From: Macrothele yani
Lineage: Eukaryota > Arthropoda > Arachnida > Araneae > Macrothelidae
NCBI GenBank assembly: GCA_039090855.1
Contig: CM077034.1
Coordinates: 12,044,984-12,108,983 of the forward strand
Length of the DNA: 64,000 bases
Direction: 5' to 3'
Shown here: positions 23,380-33,303 of the stretch, one piece after another
Numbering within the stretch: the stretch's first letter is position 1
Layout: each line of letters opens with the position of its first letter
The notes under the pieces: model-generated
Databases searched by the model: none
What the model saw: the letters and a program-made list of their open reading frames with translations, nothing else
What the model was told of the DNA's origin: nothing
Program-made: the position numbers and the translations under genes

Positions 23380-24090
23380 GATGGAATGGATCGCAATCCT
23401 ATGTCCTGACCTTTGAACATTTTGTCCATTTTCAAGTGGGTTCGTACCCAGGTGGTCCCCTACTACATACTGAAATTTTATCGAAATCGAACCATTTTTA
23501 TGCACGTTATGACGCATAAGGGCAATGGAATGATTCCGCTCCTACGTCGTGACCTTTGATCCCATTTGTCCCATTTTCAATAGGGTTCGTCCCCAGGTGG
23601 TCCCCTACTACATACTGAAATTTCATCGAAATCGAACCATTTTTATGCACGTTATGACGCATAAGGGCAATGGAATGATTCCGCTCCTACGTCGTGACCT
23701 TTGAACCCATTTGTCCCATTTTCAATAGGGTTCGTCCCCAGGTGGTCCCCTACTACATACTGAAATTTCATCGAAATCGAACCATTTTTATGCACGTTAT
23801 GACGCATAAGGGCAATGGAATGATTCCGCTCCTACGTCGTGACCTTTGAACCCATTTGTCCCATTTTCAATAGGGTTCGTCCCCAGGTGGTCCCCTACTA
23901 CATACTGAAATTTCATCGAAATCGAACCATTTTTATGCACGTTATGACGCATAAGGGCAATGGAATGATTCCGCTCCTACGTCGTGACCTTTGACCTCAT
24001 TTGTCCCATTTTCAATAGGGTTCGTCCCCAAGTGGTCCCCTACTATATACTAAAATTTAATCGAAATGAAACCTTTTTTACGCCAGTTAT
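23380..24090. repeat. About 145-bp satellite, subfamily B, right block
   Basis: Five units with the phrase CCCCAGGTGGTCCCCTACTA have a mutated motif, mostly TGACCTTTGAACCCAT. They end in GTGCGGACGGACGGACAAAG and the imperfect hairpin of the element terminus at about 24127-24154. Confidence 0.9.
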
Positions 24091-24261
24091 CGTGCGGACG
24101 GACGGACAAAGCTTGAGCATATATACGCTTCTTCAACCTACGGTTGGAAAGCGTAAAAAATGAAGATTCGTATTTTTTTTTAATCTCCGTATAATACGCA
24201 GAACGTATATTTTAAATTTTTTAGCAGATAATCCGCGGATTATGCGACTAAACTTACGGTA

Positions 24262-24720
24262 ACTCAACTTAAGGGATGAATATGGAGTGGAGGCAACAGT
24301 AACAGCTATTAGAAAAGCTTTGTATGATTTGTTGTTTCCTTGCCACCTTCTACACGCTGTTTGGTTGAACGAGGTCTTCTGAAATACTGGGGGCCAACTT
24401 CGGTCCTGAGAGCTGAGATCCGGTTTCACACAGGCGAAACAAATCCGTCAAAGCAATAAATCTCCCAACTGTCGTACTGCTGGTTTTCAAGCAGACTATT
24501 TCCTCTGGGGAATTTACTTTGATTCACACTTTAACTTCCATCATACCCCAGAGCTATTCTTCGCAACATAGTCAAACTGCATATCCTTATCCACCCTCTA
24601 TGTCTTAATTTGTAACAGAATTTTTCTAGTTGTAAATGCATTTATGACACCTCTAGTCATAGTGATTGTGGAATAACTTTTTTACGGGTCTTATAGAGGT
24701 TATTTTTCATGAAAGTTGGT
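24262..24720. other. Spacer, nothing recognised
   Basis: Unremarkable sequence between the inverted-repeat element and the 3' end of PLE-3. Confidence 0.5.
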
Positions 24721-24721
24721 T

Positions 24722-24760
24722 GTCAAATTTTCGAACTAAAGCCTAGTTCGTCATCAGGAC
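24722..24760 (-). ncRNA. Hammerhead-like motif, PLE-3
   Basis: On the minus strand: GUC, CUGAUGA, C, GAACUA-GGCUU-UAGUUC, GAAA, AUUU, then GAC. Stem II is a perfect six-base pairing that extends by a C-G using the extra C after CUGAUGA. Stem III is a minimal AAUU palindrome and stem I starts GUC/GAC. The layout matches the motifs in PLE-1, PLE-2 and PLE-4 despite little other similarity. Confidence 0.6.
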
Positions 24761-24799
24761 TATGTCACTGGAGTAGTTGCTGCCACTCAATTGGAAGAG

Positions 24800-26415
24800 T
24801 CCATCCGCAATTATCGTTAATTGTGGTACTTCTTCTTCTTGCTATTTCGATCCCTTCTCCTAGTTTCCTCTTTACTAAGTTTGACTGGTGGGCGATTATT
24901 TTCACTGAGTCCCAATTTATGGAGTGTCCACTTGCTTGTATATGTCTGTCTAGCCCTGTTTTGTTCCCAATGTTCCTAGTAGCTGCTTGGTGTTCTTTCA
25001 TTCAGACTTTAATACTTCTCCTTGTTTCTCCTATATAGCTGAGTCATTAATTGTGGTACTTCTTCTTCTTGCTATTTCGATCCCTTCTTCTAGTTTCCTC
25101 TTTACTAAGTTTGACTGGTGGGCGATTATTTTCACTGAGTCCCAATTTATGGAGTGTCCACTTGCTTGTATATGTCTGTCTAGCCCTGTTTTGTTCCCAA
25201 TGTTCCTAGTAGCTGCTTGGTGTTCTTTCATTCAGACTTTAATACTTCTCCTTGTTTCTCCTATATAGCTGAGTCATTAATTGTGGTACTTCTTCTTCTT
25301 GCTATTTCGATCCCTTCTTCTAGTTTCTTTACTAAGTTTGACTGGTGGGCGATTATTTTCACTGAGTCCCAATTTATGGAGTGTCCACTTGCTTGTATAT
25401 GTCTGTCTAGCCCTGTTTTGTTCCCAATGTTCCTAATAGCTGCTTGGTGTTCTTTCATTCGGACTTTAATACTTCTCCCTGTTTCTCCTATATAGCCGAG
25501 TCATTAATTGTGCTACTTCTTCTTCTTGCTATTTCGATCCCTTCTTCTAGTTTCCTCTTTACTAAGTTTGACTGGTGGGCGATTATTCTTACTGAGTTCC
25601 AATTTATGGAGTGTCCACTTGCTTGTATATGTCTGTCTAACCCTGTTTTGTTACTAATGTTCCTAATAGCTGCTTGGTGTTCTTTCATTCGGACTTTAAT
25701 ACTTCTCCCTGTTTCTCCTATATAGCTGAGTCATTAATTGTGGTACTTCTTCTTGCTATTTCGATCCCTTCTTCTAGTTTCCTCTTTACTAAGTTTGACT
25801 GGTGGGCGATTATTTTCACTGAGTCCCAATTTATGGAGTGTCCACTTGCTTGTATATGTCTGTCTAGCCCTGTTTTGTTCCCAATGTTCCTAATAGCTGC
25901 TTGGTGTTCTTTCATTCAGACTTTAATACTTCTCCTTGTTTCTCCTATATAGCTGAGTCATTAATTGTGGTACTTCTTCTTCTTGCTATTTTCGATCCCT
26001 TCTTCTAGTTTCCTCTTTACTAAGTTTGACTGGTGGGCGATTATTTTCACTGAGTCCCAATTTATGGAGTGTCCACTTGCTTGTATATGTCTGTCTAGCC
26101 CTGTTTTGTTCCCAATGTTCCTAATAGCTGCTTGGTGTTCTTTCATTCAGACTTTAATACTTCTCCTTGTTTCTCCTATATAGCTGAGTCATTAATTGTG
26201 GTACTTCTTCTTCTTGCTATTTTGATCCCTTCTTCTAGTTTCCTCTTTACTAAGTTTGACTGGTGGGCGATTATTTTTACTGAGTCCCAATTTATGGAGT
26301 GTCCACTTGCTTGTATATGTCTGTCTAGCCCTGCTTTGTTCCCAATGTTCCTAATAGCTGCTTGTTGTTCTTTCATTCGGACCTTAATACTTCTCCCTGT
26401 TTCTCCAATATAGCT
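24800..26415 (-). repeat. GIY-YIG coding segment repeated seven times
   Basis: Units of 227-231 bp recur, marked by TTTATGGAGTGTCCACTTGC at about 24917, 25147, 25374, 25604, 25831, 26061 and 26291. Each minus-strand unit encodes the span from SYIGET to IARRRSTTIND. Most units are not multiples of three and the frame shifts at each junction (INDSAI then stop), so no fused repeat protein is made. Several units also carry a CGA-to-TGA stop before MKEHQAA. Length differences come partly from a CTT run. Confidence 0.9.
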
Positions 26416-26694
26416 GAGTCCGCAGTTACAGTCGATGCAGTAAATTACTCCTTCCTGCAATTGGATGTCCAATTCTTTCTGCTTTAAAGCTGGCAGGAAT
26501 TTCTTTATTTTGTTATTAAGATCTGGAGCTAGCCTGATATTATATTTTGCTCCGATCCTTTTCAGTTTCTCGAAAAGTCCCTTGTGGTACGTAATTTTGC
26601 TGGTGAATTTGAAGTTGGTTTTTTCCTGCTTCTTTTTTGGCACTTGTTTAAATATTTTCTCAACATATGGGGAGGGGTAATTGTTTTCTGCCAA
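26176..26694 (-). pseudogene. PLE-3 linker and GIY-YIG domain
   Basis: An open stretch of about 172 residues has a PLE-type linker (YPSPYVEKIFKQVPKKK, then AKYNIRLAPDL). A Cys pair in IDCNCG is followed by GVIYC and SYIGETGRSIKVR (the GIY-YIG signature), then HIQASGHSINWDSVKII. It terminates in the first junction of the tandem array rather than at its own C-terminus. The true end of the protein (CGWTLPIEWQQLLQ, stop at 24765) is found after the last unit. Nicking of target DNA is the family role. Confidence 0.8.
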
Positions 26695-26786
26695 TATTTC
26701 CTTTAATTCTTTTTTGTGAAGATCTTTTGAGTAGCTGAAGAGACCAGGATTTCAAGTTTTTCCAAAAATTGTCTGGCCGTATTCGA

Positions 26787-27096
26787 TTAAATATAATCAG
26801 GGTGGAATGAGCAGAAGTCTAACATCTTCCCTGTGTTGGTGGGTTTTCTAAAAAGCTGAGTGAATATTTCCCCCTCTCTTGAGGTCAAGGTTAAATCTAA
26901 GTAATTGATGCCATGGTCTTTTTCCTGTTTCAGGGTGTACTGCAAGGTATTCTCTAGTAAGTTAAATTCTGCCAGAATCTGAGAGGGTAGAGATTGGTCC
27001 ACAGTATCTACTATAATTAGGACATCATCCATGTACCTTACATAGAGAGCAAACAAGGAGGGTTGTATAAGGATTTTTGCCTCTAGTTTACTTATA
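26787..27096 (-). pseudogene. PLE-3 reverse transcriptase, catalytic part
   Basis: It contains ALYVRYMDDVLIIVD (catalytic YMDD, about 27030), then INYLDLTLTSREGEIFTQLF and RKPTNTGKMLD, in the order expected for Penelope reverse transcriptases. The preceding block, TSGLAMSSPLAPLLANYY, lies at 28640-28692 on the far side of the Tc1-A insertion and is in register once the transposon is ignored. The insertion and frame breaks near 26760 kill it. Confidence 0.8.
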
Positions 27097-28637
27097 CACT
27101 GCTGGGCAATTGCTAAGGACGGATCATAAACGGCTATATAGCGCATAAAAAAGTAAGTGTGGTTGGATGCCAAGTGAAATAAAATAATGTCAGAATGCCA
27201 GGACATTACAAGAAAGACAATTTATTGTGCTCTAAAATCCAGAAGGCTTTGGAACGTGTTCAAGGGACAAACAGGCCATTTTGTGCAGAATACGTAAATG
27301 TGAAAAAAATGCAATTACCGTCCGCAGGCGTTCCGGCGTAAGATGTCAATACGGGATATGGCCACCATGGAGGGCGATGCAAGATTCCACACGTCGTGTC
27401 ATGCTTTGCACAACATTATGAAGCAGCTGTTGGGGTAATTTATCCCATTCCTCTGTCAGTGCACGGATGAGGGTGTCCTTGTTTATTGGAGGGCATTGGC
27501 GACCTGCAAGACTCCTCCCCAAAGCATCCCACACATTTTCAATGGGATTCAGATCTGGAGAACGTGCTGGCCATACGAGGCGTTGAATATCATTGCTCTC
27601 AAGACACTCCTGGACAGCGACTGTTCGATGACATGTTGCGTTGTCGTCCATGAAAATGAATCTATCACCAACAGCACCACGGAACACGCGAACATGAGGT
27701 AGCAGAACATCATTAATGTATCGTTGGCCAGTCATAGTCCCAGTTGGAAGCACGTAGAGGGACGTATGGCCATTGATTATGATGCCAGCCCATACCATGA
27801 CACTACATGTTGGATATCGGTCCCTTTCCTGTATGTTTGCTGGACAATATGCAGTACCACTATCACGCCAGATCAGTTGTAGTCGACAATCAGACGATAG
27901 ACTGTATCTACTCTCATCTGAGAAGAGGACAGCAGACCAGTCGTTATCAGTCCAATTGCGATGTTGATGGCACCATTGCAAACGGGCGGTACGGTGACGT
28001 CTGGACAATGGGATGCACACAACAGGACGGCGGGCGTATAGTCCTCCTTCATGCAAACGTCTGGCGACAGTTTTTCGGGAGATCCGCTTGCCAGTAGCAG
28101 CCATAAACTGATTTGCTACCTCACTAGCTGTGCTGCGCCGCTGTCTTTTTGTTGATAGCACTATGTACCGATCTTCTGCAGGTGTCGTACTGCGAAGACG
28201 ACCTCCCCCGTGACGTTTGCTACACTCTCCATTTGTTTGAAATGATTTCCAAAGCCTTGAAACAACACTGTGGCTGACGTCGAACTCCCTGGCAACATCT
28301 GTTATTTTTCGCCCTTCTTCAATCTTGCCAATAATACGGCCACGCATAAAATCATCTAGGTGATGTCGGGAAGACATACTGAAAATTGCAAGTTCGTCAA
28401 TTGATTCTTTCGCTTTCAACTTTGCGTTTGAACAACAACGGTCAATACGCGTCAAATCCTTTATATCTCTTATCAGCGCTATGACGTCACGAACAGGTTC
28501 GGCAATCCAAAATTTGCATACGCACAACACGTCTTACTGTATCCCGCACTTATGCTAATTTCCACATTTTCCTGCCTTCCATTTTATGGTTGCTATCGTT
28601 GCTATTGTCATCCGTCCTTAGCAATTGTCCGGCAGTG
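27097..28637 (-). mobile_element. Tc1-A copy 1, apparently complete
   Basis: The ends CACTGCTGGGCAATTGCTAA and CACTGCCGGACAATTGCTAA are inverted and flanked by TA (27095-27096 and 28638-28639). Length is 1541 bp. It carries an undamaged transposase and lies inside the PLE-3 reverse transcriptase. Copies 2 and 3 are at 58146 and 61172. Confidence 0.95.
27346..28377 (-). CDS. Tc1-type transposase, intact
   Basis: A 343-residue reading frame without breaks, close to the usual Tc1 length of about 340. I chose the Met of MSSRHHLDDFMRGRIIG as start because it heads the paired helix-turn-helix domain. The frame stays open upstream to 28530 but that part looks non-coding. Residues about 1-120 hold two helix-turn-helix units (VAREFDVSHSVVSRLW; TASEVANQF) with GRxR-type linker RLRST. 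The DD34E triad is in LFSDESRY, FMDDNATCHR and SPDLNPIENVW. The protein would cut the element out and insert it at TA. Copies 2 and 3 are damaged, so this may be the youngest or the only functional copy here. Confidence 0.9.
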   Translation of the reverse strand: MSSRHHLDDFMRGRIIGKIEEGRKITDVAREFDVSHSVVSRLWKSFQTNGECSKRHGGGRLRSTTPAEDRYIVLSTKRQRRSTASEVANQFMAATGKRISRKTVARRLHEGGLYARRPVVCIPLSRRHRTARLQWCHQHRNWTDNDWSAVLFSDESRYSLSSDCRLQLIWRDSGTAYCPANIQERDRYPTCSVMVWAGIIINGHTSLYVLPTGTMTGQRYINDVLLPHVRVFRGAVGDRFIFMDDNATCHRTVAVQECLESNDIQRLVWPARSPDLNPIENVWDALGRSLAGRQCPPINKDTLIRALTEEWDKLPQQLLHNVVQSMTRRVESCIALHGGHIPY

Positions 28638-28910
28638 TATAATAATTTGCTAGCAGAGGTGCTAGTGGAGAACTCATTGCAAGTCCTGAAGTTTGTCTGT
28701 AATATTTCTTTCCAAACTGGAAGAAATTATTCTTGAAGGAATTTTTTTTTCAGAAATTTTCTTCTCCTATGCATTACGTTTCAACCACAAATTTTATGAC
28801 ACTAGTGGCTTTTCTGTTTTCTCTCCTCATCTGTTTTATTGTGGGTGGTTCTATTGAGAATAGAGGTGATCTTCTCTGATGTAAAGAGAAGATGGCCTCT
28901 ATTCATCTTC

Positions 28911-29254
28911 CAGAGATGCCAACAACTATGGAAAAAGCTCTTGTACTACGGTGTGATTTTTCTACGGAAAATTAACGGAAGTTATTAATTTTTATTTTGA
29001 TTGTTCCCCATTTTTTGTATAAAAAAATGTATCAGTCATGGTGTATATTATTTTCCATGTGAAAAATTTGGAATATTTTGATACAGATTTTCATGTATAT
29101 AAATGAATAAGTAAGTGAAAAAATGCTAATTAAATTAAATGAGTTTTCCTTGGTTAAAATTATTCTTTTTGGTATGACTACTGAAAAATGGCCAAAACTA
29201 CTGAAAATTTGTACGAGTACTACTGAAAATATCTGAAACAGGTTGGCATCTCTG
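28911..29254. mobile_element. hAT-like MITE, 344 bp
   Basis: It starts CAGAGATGCCAAC and ends GTTGGCATCTCTG. The direct repeat ATCTTC lies at 28905-28910 and 29255-29260. The flanks are themselves inverted relative to each other (TAGAGGT…GATGTAAAGAGAAGAT), so the MITE appears to have landed in a palindrome. Confidence 0.75.
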
Positions 29255-29579
29255 ATCTTCTCTTTACATCAGAGATGACCTCTATTCTGAAAAGGCAATT
29301 TTACCTGGCCACAGAACTGCCTGTCTTACTGCATCTGTGCGAAGGTTTAGTTCTCTAACCTCCATTTTGCCTGTAATTATTAGCCTACTCTCTTAAAAAG
29401 CACTTACGCTATCACACAATGGCACATCAGTTCTCTTCCCATGCAATCAGGATTCATGGATACACTGCAGGGGGGGAAAAAAACAGAAAAGAAAGACACT
29501 CAGTATTTTAACATAAAAAAAAAAAGAAGCTCGCCCGAGGTGTAATTAATATGCTATTTGTAGCTCATCCGAGTCCAAG
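29255..29579. other. Spacer with a short minisatellite
   Basis: Mostly unremarkable. About 29529-29592 holds two units of a roughly 35-bp repeat (TAATATGCTATTTGTAGCTC) that reappears after the SINE-T array at 30700-30770. Confidence 0.5.
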
Positions 29580-29592
29580 ATGTAACTGATAT

Positions 29593-30698
29593 TTAATTTA
29601 TATATATCAAATACGTGGAGATAATATAAATGGACAATGTCATCGCTCTGATGACATCGTCCATTTACATTATCTCCACGTATTTGATATCTATACGAGC
29701 GATGACATCGTTCATTTACATTATCTCACCGTATTTGATATATAGTAACCATTTCTATCGCCCTTTGAATTTATCAGCTACAATTAAATAGCTGTTGCGT
29801 TAAATGCCACCAGATGACGCCATCTCAGTTGCTGAGACCATGAATACGTATTCGTGTAGTCAGATGCTGACTGATAAACCACGCATGGCGCTGAGAATTG
29901 TTGGCGCCGTAGCGTAAATTCGAACGCACTCGACTAGTTGTCGAAAGTTCTGGGGTTCGATCCCAGCGGTGCCGGAATACAATTTTTCAGTCGCTATGCG
30001 TTGTTTAAAAAATAACGTGGAAAGAGCGATGACATCGTCCATATACATTATCTCCACGTATTTGATATATATTAACCATTTCTATCGCCCTTTGAATTTA
30101 TCAGCTACAATTAAATAGCTGTTGCGCTAAATGCCACCAGATGACGCCATCTCAGTTGCTGAGACCATCAATACGTATTCGAGTAGTCAGATGCTGACTG
30201 ATAAACCACGCATGGCGCCGAGAATTGTTGGCGCCGTAGCGTAAATTCGAACGCACTCGACTAGTTATCGAGAGTTCTGGGGTTCGATCCCAGCAGTGCC
30301 AAAATACAATTTTTCAGTCGCTATGCGTTGTTTAAAAAATAACGTGGAAAGAGCGATGACATCGTCCATTTACATTATCTCCACGTATTTGATATATATT
30401 AACCATTTCTATCGCCCTTTGAATTTATCAGCTACAATTAAATAGCTGTTGCGCTAAATGCCACCAGATGACGCCATCTCAGTTGCTGAGACCATCAATA
30501 CGTATTCGAGTAGTCAGATGCTGACTGATAAACCACGCATGGCGCCGAGAATTGTTGGCGCCGTAGCGTAAATTCGAACGCACTCGACTAGTTATCGAGA
30601 GTTCTGGGGTTCGATCCCAGCGGTGCCAAAATACAATTTTTCAGTCGCTATGCGTTGTTTAAAAAATAACGTGGAAAGAGCGATGACATCGTCCATTT
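29593..30698. mobile_element. SINE-T multimer with inverted end
   Basis: Three direct 327-bp units start at 29737, 30064 and 30391 and hold tRNA-like parts at 29903-29973, 30230-30300 and 30557-30627. Each tRNA-like part pairs GGCGCCG with CGGTGCC as acceptor, CTCGA with TCGAG around a loop with anticodon AGT, and CTGGG with CCCAG in the T arm. This closely resembles tRNA-Thr(AGT). The left 60 bp (about 29593-29652) is an inverted copy of a unit end. ATGTAACTRATAT flanks the array at 29580-29592 and 30699-30711, though the surrounding minisatellite makes that duplication less certain. Confidence 0.85.
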
Positions 30699-30711
30699 AT
30701 GTAACTAATAT

Positions 30712-31200
30712 GCTATTCATAGCTCGTCCGCACCCGCCCTAGATGAAACGGATAATGCTATTCATAGTCCATCTCAGGCCCAGCCAATCTCACGTGTACT
30801 GTACATCATTCAGTCTGTTGTGCTGTCTGTCAGTTAGGCATTGTGGCTCTCCTGTCACCTACACCACACTCCCTTAGTGTGTGTGTGTGCATGTACACAA
30901 TAGTGAGCATTTTAACTTGCTGTAGGCACAAAAAAGTATAACAGTTTTCTTTTTGCTAGCGGAAGGGCAGGAGGCACTTTTTCCCAGAGAAAGGGGCCAG
31001 CCCTGGCAAACGTCAGTAGCCAAATGGCTACCAGATATTTTGTAGTGGATAGTAAATTTTTTTTTTATATAGTAGCCAATGCTGGCCAGTAGATTTCCCC
31101 CCTCCCCCAAGTGAGCAACTATTTTGTCCAACTTTTCACCCCACTTGTGAATGAACATTGAGTTTAGTTTTCTCGCCGGTGTTCCTACAGCTGCTTCCAA
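30712..31200. other. Spacer with a SINE-free unique segment
   Basis: After two short minisatellite units I see nothing codable. A stretch with GTAGCCAAATGGCTAC and AATGCTGGCCAGTAG (31012-31100) resembles a sequence at 33910-33995 and may be an old hAT remnant. Confidence 0.4.
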
Positions 31201-31309
31201 AATAAATGGAAGTGAAGTGGGCTTCGAGAGAAACTTAATCTGCTGACGGATCAGACTGGGGTGACCAAAGAGTTCAGGTTACTAAAGCAACCTTTGCCAT
31301 GGTATATTT

Positions 31310-31714
31310 TAGTTTTCTCCCTTGTTCTTTTTTTCAGCTGGGTGGCAAGAACTTTTGGCTGTATGGTATTAATGATCCCTTCCTCATCCGAGGAAAAATG
31401 GATGTTGTTTTGCGTAACATTATTATATTTATTAAACATCTTCAGCAGTGTAGTAAGCATTAATGTAACATAGCATGATAAACAACATCAGAAAATTGAG
31501 CATAAATGATAAAAAAATGAGTACTTACTAATAAATCATATTTCACACAGATTTCAGCCAGTTTTCACCAATATTTATGGATTATACTGGAATAAGTTTT
31601 CCACTCTTACTATTATGTGCATTGTGAAAACGTTCATTAAAGGAAATTTAGCTGGGTTGCAGAGAAAATTAGCTGGGTGGGCCGCCCAGTAAAAAGGCTC
31701 TAGGGAGAACACTA
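31310..31714. mobile_element. MITE with TAGTGTTCTCCC-type ends, copy 1
   Basis: The left end TAGTTTTCTCCC and right end GGGAGAACACTA are inverted. The interior has AGCTGGGTGG near both ends and GGCCGCCCAGTAAAA. Copy 2 is at 39586-39910. The style is hAT-like, but the target duplication here is not clear. Confidence 0.65.
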
Positions 31715-31754
31715 TTTGATTTTTGTCATGGTATATGTATCTTTGCCATGGTAT

Positions 31755-32093
31755 CATCATCATCATCAACCATTATCAATCCACTGCTGGACGAAGGTTT
31801 CCCCAAGTTTCCTCCACAACGGTCTGTCTTGTGCCAGTCTCCTCCATGTCACCCCTGCATACTTTCGAATTTCATCCACCCATCTCCCATGTGGTCTTCT
31901 TCTGGGTCTTTTCCTGTCCCTTGGAATCCAATCTAAAATTTCAGCTGTCCATCGATGATCTGTCCTTCTGGCAGTATGTCCAGCCCATTGCCATTTCAGG
32001 GATTTAACTCTGATCATGATGTCTTCCACTCTTGTCATTTTTCGGATCCACGAGTTCCTCTTCTTATCTCTCCTGGTTACACCAAGTATGCAC
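31755..32093 (-). mobile_element. RTE-type LINE 3' fragment with 9-bp duplication
   Basis: The minus strand encodes the reverse transcriptase C-terminus of an RTE-like LINE (SLKWQWAGHTARRTDHRW; GRWVDEIRKYAGVTW; LGETFVQQW). It ends in a (GAT)n tail seen as ATCATCATC at 31755. CCATGGTAT flanks it at 31746-31754 and 32094-32102. This family is different from LINE-R. It is heavily 5' truncated. Confidence 0.85.
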
Positions 32094-33303
32094 CCATGGT
32101 ATACCTTGCACAAAGTATAATGTCATCTACAGGTAAAAGAATTGTCTTTGAATCTCTGTTTAGTCACATATATGCTGAACAAAAAGAAACAACCAGGCCT
32201 GTTATGGCAATATTTTTAAGAAGATGCAGCTGCTTGGAAAATGAATGGAAGTGAAGGTGGGCTTTGAGAGAAACTTAATCTGCTGACGGATCAGCCTGGA
32301 GCAACCAAAGGGTCAAAGTTACTTTTAAAGCAACCTTTGCCATAATACAGTGTAATGTACCTTTGCCATGGTATACCTTGCAAAAAGTATAATGTCATCT
32401 ACAGGTAAAAGAATTATCTTTGAATCTCTGTTTAGTCACATATATGGTGAACAAAAAGAAACAACCAGGCCTGTTATGGCAATATTTTTTAAGAAGATGC
32501 AGCTGCTTGGAAAATGAATGGAAGTGAAGGTGGGCTTTGAGAGAAACTTAATCTGCTGACGGATCAGCCTGGAGCAACCAAAGGGTCAAAGTTACTTTTA
32601 AAGCAACCTTTGCCATAATACAGTGTAATGTACCTTTGCCATGGTATACCTTGCAAAAAGTATAATGTCATCTACAGGTAAAAGAATTATCTTTGAATCT
32701 CTGTTTAGTCACATATATGGTGAACAAAAAGAAACAACCAGGCCTGTTATGGCAATATTTTTTAAGAAGATGCAGCTGCTTGGAAAATGAATGGAAGTGA
32801 AGGTGGGCTTTGAGAGAAACTTAATCTGCTGACGGATCAGACTGGAGCAACCAAAGGGTCAAGGTTACTAAAGCAACCTTTGCCATAATACAGTATAATG
32901 TACCTTTGCCATGGTATACCTTGCAAAAAGTATAATGTCATCTACAGGTAAAAGAATTATCTTTGAATCTCTGTTTAGTCACATATATGGTGAACAAAAA
33001 GAAACAACCAGGCCTATTATGGCAATATTTTTTAAGAAGATGCAGCTGCTTGGAAAATGAATGGAAGTGAAGGTGGGCTTTGAGAGAAACTTAATCTGCT
33101 GACGGATCAGCCTGGAGAGACCACAGGGACAAGGTTACTAAAGCAACCTTTGCCATAATACAGTATAATGTACCTTTGCCATGGTATACCTTGCACAAAG
33201 TATAATATCATCTACAGGTAAAAGAATTATCTTTGAATCTCTGTTTAGCCGCATATATGCTGAACAAAAATAAACAAACTGTTATGGCAATGTTTTTAAG
33301 AGC

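Larger units (their letters stand above)
19548..24155. mobile_element. Satellite-filled element with short inverted ends
   Basis: TACGCTTTCCAAC at 19548-19560 is the exact inverse of GTTGGAAAGCGTA at 24143-24155. The interior is nearly all about 145-bp tandem units, interrupted by a MITE. The same right terminus closes the array at 455-467. I read this as a non-autonomous element whose body is a satellite array. The superfamily is unknown, and I could not find a clear target duplication. Confidence 0.6.
18586..24259. mobile_element. 5.7-kb TA-flanked inverted-repeat element
   Basis: The left end reads CCGTAATTTTTGTCGTATTA and the right end, reverse-complemented, CCGTAAGTTTAGTCGCATAA. Both are followed by ATCCGC motifs and flanked by TA (18584-18585 and 24260-24261). 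This fits a Tc1/mariner- or pogo-type non-autonomous element. The ATAATCCGCA phrase recurs near each end. Most of the interior is the nested satellite element at 19548-24155. No transposase was found. Confidence 0.6.
24722..28745 (-). mobile_element. PLE-3, 5' truncated, with Tc1-A inserted
   Basis: A minus-strand Penelope-like element. From its 5' side it has the reverse transcriptase core (28640-28745 and 26787-27096), a linker and GIY-YIG domain (26176-26694), six further tandem copies of the GIY-YIG segment (24800-26175), a short C-terminus, and a hammerhead-like motif right after the stop (24722-24760). A Tc1-A transposon (27097-28637) splits the reverse transcriptase at a TA. The N-terminal half is missing. 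Confidence 0.85.
31205..33300. repeat. 272-bp tandem repeat, about four full units
   Basis: Units marked by GGTATACCTTGCAMAAAGTA start at about 32097, 32369, 32642, 32911 and 33180, the last being partial. A related fragment lies at 31205-31300, separated by two inserted elements (31310-31714 and 31755-32093). The array runs directly into the hAT transposase remnant at 33304, so it may be multiplied sequence of that element. No open frame persists. Confidence 0.85.

Noticed and set aside
24709..26413. Plus-strand frames of about 93 residues with hydrophobic stretches
   Set aside because: They are antisense shadows of the repeated GIY-YIG segment.
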